Source of the DNA: Oscillospiraceae bacterium
GTDB taxonomy: Bacteria; Bacillota; Clostridia; Oscillospirales; Oscillospiraceae
Direction: 5' to 3'
DNA: 64,000 nt
Assembly (NCBI GenBank): GCA_017541995.1
Contig: JAFXYD010000063.1
Span: forward strand, 1-64,000
Made by a program: the position numbers and the translations under genes. The notes beneath the pieces were generated by a model. It searched no databases and was not told the origin of the DNA. It was given only the letters and a program-made list of their open reading frames with translations. This document shows, piece after piece, positions 41,420 through 50,742 of this stretch (position 1 is its first letter; each line of letters starts with the position of its first letter).

Positions 41420-42461
41420 GCTGTCTCTTCTGATCGACAAGCTGGAGCGGGAACATTCCCTCTCCGAGACCGAGTACCGGGCGCTGATCGAGGGCCGGAA
41501 CGAGACCCTGGCCGGCGATCTGCGGGAGCGGGCCGTCCAGGTCCGGAAGGCCGTCTACGGCAACACTGTCTTCGTGCGGGGCCTCATTGAGATCAGCAGC
41601 TGGTGCAAGAACAACTGCTATTACTGCGGCATCCGGGCGGGCAATCCCAAGGCAGAGCGCTACCGTCTGACGCCGGAGGAAATCCTGCTCTGCTGCCGGG
41701 AGGGCTGGGCGCTGGGCTTCCGTACCTTCGTCCTCCAGGGCGGCGAGGATCCCTGGTTTACCGACGGGGTTCTGGAGCCTCTGCTGCGGCAGATCAAGGC
41801 GGAGTTCCCCGGCTGCGCCATTACCCTGTCTCTGGGGGAACGGAGCCGGGAAAGCTATCAGCGGCTCTATGACGCCGGGGCGGACCGCTACCTGCTGCGG
41901 CATGAGACCGCGGACAAGTCCCACTATGAAAGCCTCCACCCTGCCGCCATGTCCTGGGACCGGCGAATGGAATGCCTGCGGGAGCTGAAGCAGATCGGCT
42001 ATCAGGTGGGCTGCGGCTTTATGGTGGGCTCCCCCGGTCAGACGGCCCGGGAGCTGGCGAAGGATCTGAAATTCATCGAGGAATTTCACCCCGCCATGTG
42101 CGGCATCGGCCCCTTCATTCCCCACAAGGACACCCCCTTCGGGGATCGGCCCGGGGGCAGCGTGGAGCTGAGCTGCTATCTGCTCTCCATCCTGCGGCTG
42201 ATTCAGCCGAATCTGCTGCTGCCCGCCACCACAGCCCTGGGGACGCTGGACCCCCTGGGCCGGGAGAAGGGCATCCAGTCCGGCGCTAACGTGGTGATGC
42301 CCAATCTCTCCCCCGTCAGCGTCCGGAAAAAATACATGCTCTACGACAACAAAATCTGCACCGGCGAGGAATCCGCCCAATGCCGGGGCTGTCTCTCCGC
42401 CCGGATGGCATCCATCGGCTACGAGATCGTGACCGACCGCGGAGACCCGAAAACAATCTGA
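41412..42461 (+). CDS. hydE: [FeFe]-hydrogenase H-cluster radical SAM maturase HydE
   Basis: 349-residue radical SAM protein of H-cluster assembly (dithiomethylamine bridge pathway). The SAM-cluster motif is CKNNCYYCG, preceded by VFVRGLIEISSWC; other motifs are LQGGEDP (SAM-binding) and HETADKSHYESLHP. Typical length is ~350. It sits between the TM1266-type regulator (8-bp overlap) and hydG (17-bp gap). The hydrogenase structural gene is outside the window. Confidence 0.95.
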   Translation: MPELSLLIDKLEREHSLSETEYRALIEGRNETLAGDLRERAVQVRKAVYGNTVFVRGLIEISSWCKNNCYYCGIRAGNPKAERYRLTPEEILLCCREGWALGFRTFVLQGGEDPWFTDGVLEPLLRQIKAEFPGCAITLSLGERSRESYQRLYDAGADRYLLRHETADKSHYESLHPAAMSWDRRMECLRELKQIGYQVGCGFMVGSPGQTARELAKDLKFIEEFHPAMCGIGPFIPHKDTPFGDRPGGSVELSCYLLSILRLIQPNLLLPATTALGTLDPLGREKGIQSGANVVMPNLSPVSVRKKYMLYDNKICTGEESAQCRGCLSARMASIGYEIVTDRGDPKTI

Positions 42462-42478
42462 AAGGAACTGAAAAAACC

Positions 42479-43936
42479 ATGCCTGTCTACAACCCCAAAT
42501 CCATGCTCCCCGATGAATTCATCAACGACGCCGAGATCCGGGAGACCCTGGCCTACGCCGACGCCAACAAGAACAATATGGAGCTGATCAACGAGATCCT
42601 GGAGAAGGCCCGTCCCGTGAAGGACGGCAACGGCTGCCACTGCCGGGGTCTGAGCCACCGGGAGGCCTCCGTGCTGCTGGCCTGCGAGGATTCCCAGGTG
42701 CTGGAGCGCATCTACGAGATCGCGGAGGAGATCAAGCTGGCCTTCTACGGCAACCGCATCGTCCTCTTTGCCCCCCTGTATCTCTCCAACTACTGCGTCA
42801 ACGGCTGCGTATACTGCCCCTATCACCTGAAGAACAAGCACATTGCCCGGAAGAAGCTGACCCAGGAGGAGGTCCGGCAGGAGGTTATCGCCCTGCAGGA
42901 TATGGGCCACAAGCGTCTGGCCATTGAGGCCGGCGAGGACCCCAAGAACAACCCCATTGAGTACATTCTGGAGTGCATCAACACCATCTACTCCATCAAG
43001 CATAAGAACGGCGCCATCCGCCGGGTGAACGTGAACATCGCCGCCACCACGGTGGAGAACTACAAAAAGCTGAAGGACGCGGGAATCGGCACCTACATTC
43101 TCTTCCAGGAGACCTACCACAAGGAGAGCTACCTGAAGCTCCATCCCACCGGCCCCAAGCATGACTACGACTACCACACCTCCGCCCATGACCGGGCCAT
43201 GGAGGCCGGCATCGACGACGTGGGCCTGGGCGTGCTCTTCGGCCTGGAGCTCTACCGCTACGAGTTCGCGGGGCTTCTGATGCACGCGGAGCATCTGGAG
43301 GCCGTTCACGGCGTGGGTCCCCACACCATCTCCGTTCCCCGGGTGAAGCCCGCCGACGACATTGACCCCGAGGAGTTCAACAATTCCATCTCCGACGAGA
43401 TGTTTGCCAAGATCACCGCCTGCATCCGTCTCGCGGTGCCCTACACCGGCATCATCATCTCCACCCGGGAGACCGAGGCCACCCGTTCCAAGCTGCTGCG
43501 GCTGGGCGTCAGCCAGGTCAGCGGCGGCTCCCGGACCTCGGTGGGCGGCTACGCGGGCTACAGCGCCGACGAGCGGCCCCACGACACCGAGCAGTTTGAC
43601 GTCTCCGACCAGCGCTCCCTGGATGAGGTGGTGCGCTGGCTCATGGAAAACGGCCACATTCCCTCCTTCTGCACCGCCTGCTATCGGGAGGGCCGCACCG
43701 GGGACCGCTTCATGAGTCTCTGCAAATCCGGCCAGATCCTCAACTGCTGCCACCCCAACGCCCTGATGACCCTCACCGAGTACCTGGTGGACTACGCCAG
43801 CCCGGAGACCAAGGAGATCGGCTTCCGGATGGTGGAGGAGGAGCTGAAAAAGATCCCCAGAGACCGGGTCCGGGAGATTGCCGCGGAGCACATCGAGGCC
43901 ATCAAGCATTCCGACGCCCGCGACTTCCGGTTCTGA
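42479..43936 (+). CDS. hydG: [FeFe]-hydrogenase H-cluster radical SAM maturase HydG
   Basis: 485-residue tyrosine-cleaving radical SAM enzyme that provides CO and cyanide ligands. The SAM-cluster motif is CVNGCVYC; the C-terminal auxiliary cluster motif is CTACYREGRTGDRFMSLCKSG with CxxC(x22)C spacing. ATG at 42479 follows AAAGGA. The gene is 17 bp after hydE and 1 bp before hydF, so the set is likely one transcript. Confidence 0.96.
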   Translation: MPVYNPKSMLPDEFINDAEIRETLAYADANKNNMELINEILEKARPVKDGNGCHCRGLSHREASVLLACEDSQVLERIYEIAEEIKLAFYGNRIVLFAPLYLSNYCVNGCVYCPYHLKNKHIARKKLTQEEVRQEVIALQDMGHKRLAIEAGEDPKNNPIEYILECINTIYSIKHKNGAIRRVNVNIAATTVENYKKLKDAGIGTYILFQETYHKESYLKLHPTGPKHDYDYHTSAHDRAMEAGIDDVGLGVLFGLELYRYEFAGLLMHAEHLEAVHGVGPHTISVPRVKPADDIDPEEFNNSISDEMFAKITACIRLAVPYTGIIISTRETEATRSKLLRLGVSQVSGGSRTSVGGYAGYSADERPHDTEQFDVSDQRSLDEVVRWLMENGHIPSFCTACYREGRTGDRFMSLCKSGQILNCCHPNALMTLTEYLVDYASPETKEIGFRMVEEELKKIPRDRVREIAAEHIEAIKHSDARDFRF

Positions 43937-43937
43937 T

Positions 43938-45140
43938 ATGGCAGATCTGAATCAGACCGTATCCGCCGAGCGGCTGCACATCGCCTTCTTCGGCAAGCGG
44001 AACGCGGGCAAATCCAGCCTGGTAAACGCCGTTACCGGTCAGAGTCTGGCGGTGGTGTCCCCCGTAAAGGGCACCACCACCGACCCGGTGCAGAAGGCCA
44101 TGGAGCTGCTGCCCCTGGGGCCGGTGGTCATCATCGACACCCCGGGCTATGACGACGAGGGGGAACTGGGTCAGCTTCGAGTGGAAAAGACCAACCAGGT
44201 TCTGGCGAAAACGGATATCGCCGTGCTGGTCTACGACGCCGCTCTTGGCATGAGCCGGGAGGACTGCGCGCTGCTGGAGCGGCTGAAGGCCCGCAATATC
44301 CCCGTGATCCCGGCGGCCAACAAGAGCGATCTGCTCTCCGCTTCCCCAGAGACGCGGAAGGACCGCTCGAAGGGCGCGGAGCCCGTTTACGTCTCGGCGC
44401 TGACAGGCGAAGGCGTCAACGAGCTCAAGGAGCGTCTGGCCGCCCTGGCTCCCAGCTCCGGGAATCGCTTCATCCTGGCGGATCTGGTGGAGCCCGGCGA
44501 CAGGGTCGTGCTGGTGATCCCCATCGACGAGAGCGCCCCCAAGGGCCGTCTGATCCTCCCCCAGCAGCTGACTCTCCGGGAGCTGCTGGACCTGCACTGC
44601 GTCCCCATCTGCTGCCAGGTGGAGGAGCTTCCGGCCCTGCTGGATGATCTCAAGACGCCGCCCCGGCTGGTGGTAACGGATTCCCAGGCCTTTGGCCGGG
44701 TTTCCCCCCTGGTGCCCGCCTCCCTTCCTTTGACTTCCTTCTCCATTCTCTTCGCCCGCTACAAGGGCCAGCTTTCTGCCCTGGCGGCTGGGGCAAAAGC
44801 CCTGTCACGGCTGAAGGACGGGGACCGGGTGCTGATCTCCGAGGGCTGCACCCACCACCGGCAGTGCGGCGACATCGGCAGCGTAAAGCTCCCGGCCTGG
44901 GTCCGGCAGTACAGCGGCAAGGAGCTGGAGTTCTCCTTTACATCCGGCGGCGAGTTCCCGGAGGATCTGTCGGGCTTCGCCCTGGTGATCCACTGCGGCG
45001 GCTGTATGCTGAATGAGGCCGCCATGCAGCACCGCATCCGGGTCGCGGAGGCCTGCGGCGTTCCCATTGTGAACTACGGCATGGCCATCGCGCAAATTCA
45101 CGGCATCCTGGCCCGCAGCCTGGAGCCCTTCGGAATGTAG
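43938..45140 (+). CDS. hydF: [FeFe]-hydrogenase H-cluster maturation GTPase HydF
   Basis: 400-residue scaffold on which the 2Fe subcluster is built. N-terminal GTPase: FFGKRNAGKSSLVNAVTG (P-loop), DTPGYDDE, ANKSDLL. C-terminal domain with the [4Fe-4S] ligands in GCTHHRQC and HCGGCM (Cx..HCxxC). The ATG follows the hydG stop directly. It ends at a terminator shared with the convergent ABC-transporter genes. Confidence 0.96.
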   Translation: MADLNQTVSAERLHIAFFGKRNAGKSSLVNAVTGQSLAVVSPVKGTTTDPVQKAMELLPLGPVVIIDTPGYDDEGELGQLRVEKTNQVLAKTDIAVLVYDAALGMSREDCALLERLKARNIPVIPAANKSDLLSASPETRKDRSKGAEPVYVSALTGEGVNELKERLAALAPSSGNRFILADLVEPGDRVVLVIPIDESAPKGRLILPQQLTLRELLDLHCVPICCQVEELPALLDDLKTPPRLVVTDSQAFGRVSPLVPASLPLTSFSILFARYKGQLSALAAGAKALSRLKDGDRVLISEGCTHHRQCGDIGSVKLPAWVRQYSGKELEFSFTSGGEFPEDLSGFALVIHCGGCMLNEAAMQHRIRVAEACGVPIVNYGMAIAQIHGILARSLEPFGM

Positions 45141-45143
45141 TAA

Positions 45144-45187
45144 AAAAACCGCTTCGGCTGTTTCACGCAAACAGTCGAAGCGGTTTT
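45144..45187. terminator. Bidirectional terminator after hydF
   Basis: Long stem AAAAACCGCTTCGGCTGTTT with its near-exact complement (one G-T pair) around a CACGC loop, with A and T tracts at the base. Confidence 0.9.
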
Positions 45188-45195
45188 TGCTTCGT

Positions 45196-45774
45196 TCAGA
45201 GCTCCGGCAGGCTCAGCCATTCAAAGGGATAGGCCTGCAGCAGCTCCTTTTGGTGGGTGGAAAGCAGCAGGGTCCTTCCCTGCCGGTGATCCAGAATAAA
45301 GTCCATGGTCAGCCGCAGGGTATCCGGATCCAGGCCGGTAAAGGGCTCGTCCAGCAGCAGCACATCACTCTGGGCCCAAAGGGCCCGGGCAATGGCTGCC
45401 CGGCGCTGCATCCCGCCGGAGAGCTCCTCCACAGGCTGGGCCAGGCTTTCCTCCGGCAGCAGGCCGGCCAGGAACTGAAGGGCGGCCTCCCGGTCCTTTC
45501 GGCTTCCCCGGACAAAGAGCAGCTGCTCCGCCGCGTTCCGCCCCGGCAGAAGGCGATCCGTCTGAAAGATCGCGGAAAAGCGGAGCCCTTCCGGCCGGAG
45601 GCTTCCCGCGTCCGGCTTTTGCAGGCCCATCATGATCCGCAGCAGGGTGGTCTTCCCCCGGCCCGAGGGAGCGGTGAGACCGTAAAGGCCGCCGTCCTCC
45701 AGCCGCAGGCTGTAATCCCGGAAGAGGACATGCGTTCCAAAGCGCAGAGAAATATGCTCCAGGATCAGTTCCAC
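45196..45774 (-). CDS. SsuB/TauB-like ABC transporter ATPase
   Basis: 192-residue ATP-binding subunit of a nitrate/sulfonate/aliphatic-compound-type importer. Walker A LTAPSGRGKTT (first Gly replaced by Ala), signature LSGGMQRRAAIARAL, Walker B DVLLLDEPFTGLD. The frame is open to 45801, but a GTG at 45774 is chosen because GGGTGGGG precedes it and it lies 10 bp inside the end of the permease gene, giving coupled translation. It is last gene of a binding protein-permease-ATPase operon. Confidence 0.85.
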   Translation of the reverse strand: MELILEHISLRFGTHVLFRDYSLRLEDGGLYGLTAPSGRGKTTLLRIMMGLQKPDAGSLRPEGLRFSAIFQTDRLLPGRNAAEQLLFVRGSRKDREAALQFLAGLLPEESLAQPVEELSGGMQRRAAIARALWAQSDVLLLDEPFTGLDPDTLRLTMDFILDHRQGRTLLLSTHQKELLQAYPFEWLSLPEL

Positions 45775-46523
45775 GTCTTCCCCACCCTTCTCAGCAGCCA
45801 CAGCACAGCCTTTTCAAACAGCATACTCAGCAAAATCACGCTCAGCGTCCAGGCAAAAAGCTCCGCGGTGTCCATGTAGATTTTGGCAAGATACATCTGC
45901 TCTCCGATGGAGCGGCTGGGGGTGCCGATGACCTCCGCCGCAATGCCCGCCTTCCAGCTCATGCCAAGGGCGGAGCCGCAGGCGGTGATCAGATAGGGAA
46001 ACAGGGCGGGCCGATAGATCTGCCAGGCCCGCTTCCCCTTCCCCACCCGGAAAACCCGGGCCATTTCCAGCAGCTCCGGACTGGCGCTGCCCAGGCCGGA
46101 GAGCGCGGCAAAGTAGATCTGGGGAAAGACGATCAGCAGGGCCACGATGACCGCAAGATGCCGGGAACCGAACCAGACCAGGATCAGAATGATAAAGGAG
46201 GCCACCGGCACGGTTTTCATCATGGTCAAAAGGGGCGCAAGCAGCTCCCGTAGCCAGGGGAACCGGAACGCTGCTACTCCCAGGGTAAGCCCCAGCAGCA
46301 GGGCCAGGAGAAAGCCCAGGGCGATGCGCTCCAGCGAGCCCAGGACGGCAGCCCAATAATCCCCCGTGGGCAGCAGGCGCAGCAGGGCCCGGAGGGTATC
46401 CAGGGGCGAGGCAAAGAGCACCGGCTTGCCCACCAGCATAGAAGCAGCCTGCCAAATCCCCACCCAGAACAAGAGGATCAGCAGTCCCCGAAGGGTATGA
46501 CGCGGTGATTTGGCAGGCTTCAT
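45765..46523 (-). CDS. SsuC/TauC-like ABC transporter permease
   Basis: 252 residues, six predicted helices and the permease signature EAA-like loop around GSASPELLEMARVFRVGKGKRAWQIYRPALFPYL (~165-200). It forms the membrane channel with the ATPase gene it overlaps. It starts 3 bp after the binding-protein gene. Confidence 0.9.
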   Translation of the reverse strand: MKPAKSPRHTLRGLLILLFWVGIWQAASMLVGKPVLFASPLDTLRALLRLLPTGDYWAAVLGSLERIALGFLLALLLGLTLGVAAFRFPWLRELLAPLLTMMKTVPVASFIILILVWFGSRHLAVIVALLIVFPQIYFAALSGLGSASPELLEMARVFRVGKGKRAWQIYRPALFPYLITACGSALGMSWKAGIAAEVIGTPSRSIGEQMYLAKIYMDTAELFAWTLSVILLSMLFEKAVLWLLRRVGKTWN

Positions 46524-46526
46524 GGT

Positions 46527-47597
46527 TTATTCTCCCGTGTAGTAGAACTCGTCCGCGGGCATGGCGCCGCCCACGGCCTTGGGATTCTGCTCATAGAGGG
46601 TCTGCAAATAGCCGGAGAGCAGGCTTTGCATCTCTGAGCCGGTGATGCACACCAGGTTGCAGAAGGGAATGGCCTTCTGAGCCAGGGGGGCCTTCGCCAC
46701 GATGCCCATGGCCTCAATCAGCGGGGCGGCCTCTTCGGGATGGGCGTTCACCCGCTCCACACCGGCAGCGGCCTCCTGCAGGAAGTTGAGGATCTGCTGG
46801 GGATGCTCCTCCAGCAGCTCGTTCCGTACCACGGTAACGCCGGTAACCAGAGTGCTGCCCTCCGCGGTCTTCTCCCACTCCTCGGTGAGGCTCAGCGCGA
46901 TTCGCAGGCCCTCGTTCTGGGCCAGGGCGGCGGTGACAAAGGGCTGGGGCAGCATGCCGATGCCGGCGGCCTCCCCGGTGATGGCGGAGACCACCTCCTG
47001 GGGCTCAGATTTGAACTCCAGGGTCACTTGATCCTCGATGCCGTTGGCAGCCAGAAGATAGCGCAGGGAATACTCGGGCACAGTGCCCTTGCCGGTGAGG
47101 TAGACGGTCTTTCCGGCCAGGTCGGCCATGGAGTTCACAGACTCCCCGTTTTCCACCACGTAGAGGACGCCCAGGGTGTTAATGCCCACCACTGAGAAGC
47201 CACCGGCCTTGTTGTAGAGGGCGGCAGCGGCGTTGGCGGGCAGCAGGGCGATATCCGCCTCTCCGCTGACCAGGGCCGCTGTGATCTCATCGGCGGCAGT
47301 GCAGACGGTGGAAACGTAGCGGTTCAGCGTCTTGCCGTTTTTGCTGTCCTCCAGCAGGGTGGCAATGCCCATGGAGGTGGGGCCCTTCAGGGAGTAGATC
47401 CGCAGCTCCACGTCCTCCACAGCCTCATCCGTCTGCAAAGGGGCGCCGGTCTGGACAGGCGCGTCGGTTTTGACAGACGCTTCGGTGGTGGCGGCGCGGT
47501 TTTCCGTTGCACCGCCCTCTTCCGCAGGCGTGCCGGCGCAGGCGCAAAGGGAGAGCAGCAGGCACAGGGCCAGAAGGCACACAATCATTTTTTTCAT
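46527..47597 (-). CDS. ABC transporter substrate-binding lipoprotein (SsuA/NMT1-like)
   Basis: 356 residues with a lipoprotein signal (LLLSLCAC, Cys acceptor at ~20), a low-complexity Thr/Ala/Glu linker (~22-55) and a two-lobed binding domain opening LRIYSLKGPTSMGIATLLE and containing EADIALLPANAAAALYNKAGG and LTGKGTVPEYSLRYLLAANG. The fold is that of NMT1/SsuA-type solute-binding proteins; the ligand cannot be read. Cell-surface anchored. AGGAGAATG lies upstream. First gene of the operon. Confidence 0.88.
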   Translation of the reverse strand: MKKMIVCLLALCLLLSLCACAGTPAEEGGATENRAATTEASVKTDAPVQTGAPLQTDEAVEDVELRIYSLKGPTSMGIATLLEDSKNGKTLNRYVSTVCTAADEITAALVSGEADIALLPANAAAALYNKAGGFSVVGINTLGVLYVVENGESVNSMADLAGKTVYLTGKGTVPEYSLRYLLAANGIEDQVTLEFKSEPQEVVSAITGEAAGIGMLPQPFVTAALAQNEGLRIALSLTEEWEKTAEGSTLVTGVTVVRNELLEEHPQQILNFLQEAAAGVERVNAHPEEAAPLIEAMGIVAKAPLAQKAIPFCNLVCITGSEMQSLLSGYLQTLYEQNPKAVGGAMPADEFYYTGE

Positions 47598-47638
47598 GTT
47601 TCATTCTCCTGTTATGAAGTGTTATTTCATGAAATGAC

Positions 47639-47668
47639 GCCGTGGAGGAAATCAGATTTCCCCACGGC
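47639..47668 (-). terminator. Hairpin after the 73-residue membrane protein gene
   Basis: GCCGTGG-a-GGAAAT with ATTTCC-CCACGGC, one bulge. The T tail is weak, so terminator strength is uncertain. Confidence 0.5.
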
Positions 47669-47685
47669 ATCATTTGGAAACGTGT

Positions 47686-47907
47686 TCAGCGGCGCAGCAG
47701 CGGGGACTCGGGCTTTTTCCGGTCCTTGGCGGGCTGCTCCTTGGCTTTCTTCACGATGATGACCAGATAGACGACGTACAGCACCGTCAGCGTCAGCACG
47801 GAGGCGCCGAGGTTTTCATCACCGGTCAGGATCATGGCAATCCAGCCCAGCACCACCAGGACGCCGACAAAGATGGCGACAAAGCGCCGGAAGCCTTGGC
47901 TGCGCAT
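47686..47907 (-). CDS. Small two-helix membrane protein
   Basis: 73 residues with two hydrophobic segments (FVAIFVGVLVVLGWIAMIL and LTLTVLYVVYLVIIV) and a basic, Lys-rich C-terminus (KKAKEQPAKDRKK). It starts 3 bp after the phosphoglucomutase stop, so it is probably translated from the same mRNA. Function unknown. Confidence 0.6.
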   Translation of the reverse strand: MRSQGFRRFVAIFVGVLVVLGWIAMILTGDENLGASVLTLTVLYVVYLVIIVKKAKEQPAKDRKKPESPLLRR

Positions 47908-47910
47908 GGC

Positions 47911-49614
47911 TTACGCGGGCAGGAAGCCGGCCATAGCCGCCTTGAACTGCTCCATCAGATCGTTGGCCTCGTCCCAGGTCTTGCCGATGGCGGTGTAGTA
48001 GAGCTTGATCTTGGGCTCGGTGCCGGAGGGACGGAAGATGATCTTGCCCTGGTCCCCCAGCTCCAGCGTGAAGACGTTGGACTTGGGCAGACCGGTCTCG
48101 CTCTCCTTGCCGCACTTGAGGCACTTGCGAATGCCGGTGAGATAGTCCACCGTGGCGGTAACCTTGATCCCGGCTACCTCGGCGGGGGTATTGGCCCGGA
48201 TGTTGGACATGAAGGCCTTGGAGATCTCGTTGGCAGTGATGCCCTGGAGCTCCACGCTCTGGACGTAGGCCGCGTAGCAGCCGAACTGGCGGTAGAGGGC
48301 GTCCATATAGTCGGCCAAGTTCATGCCGTTCTCCTTGGCGTAGGCAGCGGCCTCGCAGACCAGCATGGTGCCCACAACGGCGTCCTTATCCCGGGCATAG
48401 CTGCCCTTCAGATAGCCGCAGCTCTCCTCGAAGCCGAAGATGAACTTGTCCTCCTGGCCCAGGCCCTCCAGACGGAGGATCTCGCCGCCGATGTACTTGA
48501 AGCCGGTGAGAACGTTCTTGGTCTCCACGTTGTAGTACTCCGCGATCTTGTCGGCCAGGGGGGTGGAGACGATGGACTTGACGATCTCGGCGCCCTGGGG
48601 CAGGTCTCCCCGCTCGGAGCGGGTGCGGAGGATGTAGTCCAGCAGCACGCAGCCCAGCTCGTTGCCGCTGAGCTTGCGGAATTCGCCCTTGACGGGAACC
48701 GCCACGGCGACCCGGTCGGCGTCGGGATCGGTGCCCACGATCAAATCGGGATGGACCTGCTCTGCCAGCTTGTAGCTCTCATTGAGGGCCGCGTCGGTCT
48801 CGGGGTTGGGATAGGTGCAGGTCTTGAAGTCGCCGTCGGGCTTCTCCTGGGCGGTGACCACGTCGGCCTTGACGCCCACCCGGCGGAAGAGCTCCCGGAC
48901 GGGCTTGTTGCCGGTGCCGCAGAGGGGGGTGTAGAGCACGTGCAGGCCGGAGCTCTTGACCCGTTCCAGGTTGAGACCCTCCTGCATGACCCGATCCACG
49001 TAGGCCTTCCAGAGGCTCATGGGAATATCCCGGATGAGGCCCTCGGTCTTCAGCGCGTCGAAGCTTTTCTCCGGCAGAACGAAGTAGGGGGTGTTCTGGA
49101 TCTGCTGGTAGACGATGGCGGCGGGCTCGTCGGTCATCTGGCAGCCGTCCTCGCCGTAGCACTTGATGCCGTTATAGATGCCGGCGTTGTGGGAAGCGGT
49201 GACCATGATGCCGCAGCCGCAGCGCAGCTCGCGCACGGCGTAGGAGAGCATGGGGGTGGGGGCAAGCTCGTGGTAGATGTGAACCTCAATGCCGGTTTCA
49301 GCCAGAGCCGCGGCGCAGATTTCGGCGTAGAGCCGGGAATTGTGGCGGCTGTCATAGCCGATGGCGCAGCGCTTGGGCAGATCCGTCCCGTTGAGCCACT
49401 TGGCAATGCCCTGGGCGGTGCGGCGAACCGTGAACTCGTTGAGCCGGTTGCAGCCCAGACCCATGATGCCGCGGATGCCCGCGGTACCAAAGGCCAGCTC
49501 CGCGCCGAAGCAGCCCTTCAGCGCCAGCTCGTTGCCCTCCATCGCCTGGAGCGTATCCCGGTAGGAAACGGGGCAGTTTTCCAGCCAGAACTTATACTGT
49601 GCCAAATAATCCAT
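47911..49614 (-). CDS. pgm: Phosphoglucomutase/phosphomannomutase (alpha-D-phosphohexomutase)
   Basis: 567-residue cytoplasmic mutase interconverting hexose 1- and 6-phosphates. Domain landmarks: FGTAGIRGIMG at the N-terminus, the phosphoserine loop TASHN (in TASHNAGIYNGIKCYG, where many homologues have a Pro after the Asn), metal loop GTDPDADRV, sugar loop GFEESCGY and phosphate loop RPSGTEPKIK. It may link glycogen or starch sugar metabolism with glycolysis. A small membrane protein gene follows. AGGAGG lies upstream. Confidence 0.95.
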   Translation of the reverse strand: MDYLAQYKFWLENCPVSYRDTLQAMEGNELALKGCFGAELAFGTAGIRGIMGLGCNRLNEFTVRRTAQGIAKWLNGTDLPKRCAIGYDSRHNSRLYAEICAAALAETGIEVHIYHELAPTPMLSYAVRELRCGCGIMVTASHNAGIYNGIKCYGEDGCQMTDEPAAIVYQQIQNTPYFVLPEKSFDALKTEGLIRDIPMSLWKAYVDRVMQEGLNLERVKSSGLHVLYTPLCGTGNKPVRELFRRVGVKADVVTAQEKPDGDFKTCTYPNPETDAALNESYKLAEQVHPDLIVGTDPDADRVAVAVPVKGEFRKLSGNELGCVLLDYILRTRSERGDLPQGAEIVKSIVSTPLADKIAEYYNVETKNVLTGFKYIGGEILRLEGLGQEDKFIFGFEESCGYLKGSYARDKDAVVGTMLVCEAAAYAKENGMNLADYMDALYRQFGCYAAYVQSVELQGITANEISKAFMSNIRANTPAEVAGIKVTATVDYLTGIRKCLKCGKESETGLPKSNVFTLELGDQGKIIFRPSGTEPKIKLYYTAIGKTWDEANDLMEQFKAAMAGFLPA

Positions 49615-49648
49615 TGCGTGTCCTCCTGTATTTCATTTGAATCGTATT

Positions 49649-50167
49649 TTAGTCGACGTTCTCAATGATGGCGGGGTTGGGGGCGGGCTTGGCGGCCTTG
49701 TTCTGGGCCCCCACCAGGGCGTTGAACTTGGCCCGGGACTCCTTGACCTCGTTCAGAGCCTCGGCAATGGCCTGCTCGGTCTGCTTCAGCGCGTCGTCCA
49801 CATAGTCGTTGGTGACGCCCTTGAGCTCCCGGATGCGGTCCTGGGCGGCCTGGACCATGGAATTGGCCTCTTGCTGGGCGTTGCGGTAGATCTCGCTCTC
49901 GGAGACCAGCTGGCGCGCCTGAGCCTGGGCCTGCTTGAGAATATTCTCCGCCTCACGCTTGGCATTGTTGATGACTTCGCCGCGGGATTCCACGATGGTC
50001 CGGGCCTGCTTCAGCTCGCCGGGAAGCTGGTTGCTGATCTCGTCCAGCAGATCCAGCACGCGGTCGCGTTCAATGACGCACTTGTCGGAGCTCAGCGGCA
50101 CGCCGCGGGCGTCCTGCACCATTTCATACAAGGTGGTGATGATTTCTTCGATCCCGTGTTCGTTCAT
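49649..50167 (-). CDS. Coiled-coil protein between pgm and rsmD
   Basis: 172 residues, almost all predicted helix with heptad-like character (residues ~45-150: ELKQARTIVESRGEVINNAKREAENILKQAQAQARQ). It resembles ATPase subunit B/H-like or DivIVA-like coiled-coil proteins that sit next to rsmD in many clostridia; no catalytic motif. Function unknown, with a possible cell-division or scaffolding role. AGGAGG precedes the ATG. Confidence 0.7.
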   Translation of the reverse strand: MNEHGIEEIITTLYEMVQDARGVPLSSDKCVIERDRVLDLLDEISNQLPGELKQARTIVESRGEVINNAKREAENILKQAQAQARQLVSESEIYRNAQQEANSMVQAAQDRIRELKGVTNDYVDDALKQTEQAIAEALNEVKESRAKFNALVGAQNKAAKPAPNPAIIENVD

Positions 50168-50190
50168 TGTTGTTTCCTCCTGTTTCTATC

Positions 50191-50742
50191 TTAAGACGAA
50201 GCGCCTGCCCGGTAGAGGGTGATCCCCGTCTTGCCGTAGCGGTAGTCCCTGACACGGCGAAACGCGGTGTAGGCGTCGGGCAGGGCTTTTTCTGCTGGTC
50301 TTTCGCATACTATTATACCACTGGATTTCAAGATGTCAATTTCAGAAATCCGATTTAAGGCGTTTTCCAAAAATTTCTCCCGGTAAGGCGGGTCCAGAAA
50401 GATCAGATCGAAGCGTTTTTTGCAGCGATGGAGGTAATCCATATAGTCCGCGCAGACCAGCTCCGCCCGATCCGACAGCTTTGTCTTGGTCAGATTCTGC
50501 CGGATAATGGAGACAGACTCCCTGCTCTGGTCCACGATGACGGCTCCGGAGGCGCCCCGGCTCAGGGCCTCAATGGCCATCTGGCCGCTGCCGCCGAAGA
50601 GATCCAGCACCTGGCGGCCCTCCACCTCAAACTGTATGATATTGAAAACCGCCTCCTTGATCCGATCCGCGGTGGGGCGGGTGTCCAGCCCATCCCGGCT
50701 CAGCAGCGGGACGGAGCGGGCCGTACCGGCAATGACTCTCAT
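50191..50742 (-). CDS. rsmD: 16S rRNA (guanine(966)-N(2))-methyltransferase RsmD
   Basis: 183-residue SAM-dependent methyltransferase. Start IAGTARSVPL, FGGSGQMAIEALSRGASGAVIVD (motif I and acidic loop) and the catalytic DPPY motif (LIFLDPPYREKF). It acts during small-subunit maturation. Its start overlaps the uvrC stop by 4 bp (ATGA), implying coupling. Confidence 0.93.
   Translation of the reverse strand: MRVIAGTARSVPLLSRDGLDTRPTADRIKEAVFNIIQFEVEGRQVLDLFGGSGQMAIEALSRGASGAVIVDQSRESVSIIRQNLTKTKLSDRAELVCADYMDYLHRCKKRFDLIFLDPPYREKFLENALNRISEIDILKSSGIIVCERPAEKALPDAYTAFRRVRDYRYGKTGITLYRAGASS

Noticed and set aside
45774..45801. GTG at 45801 as start of the SsuB-like ATPase
   Set aside because: It would overlap the permease end by 37 bp, lacks a ribosome site and adds nine non-conserved residues; 45774 has GGGTGGGG ahead.
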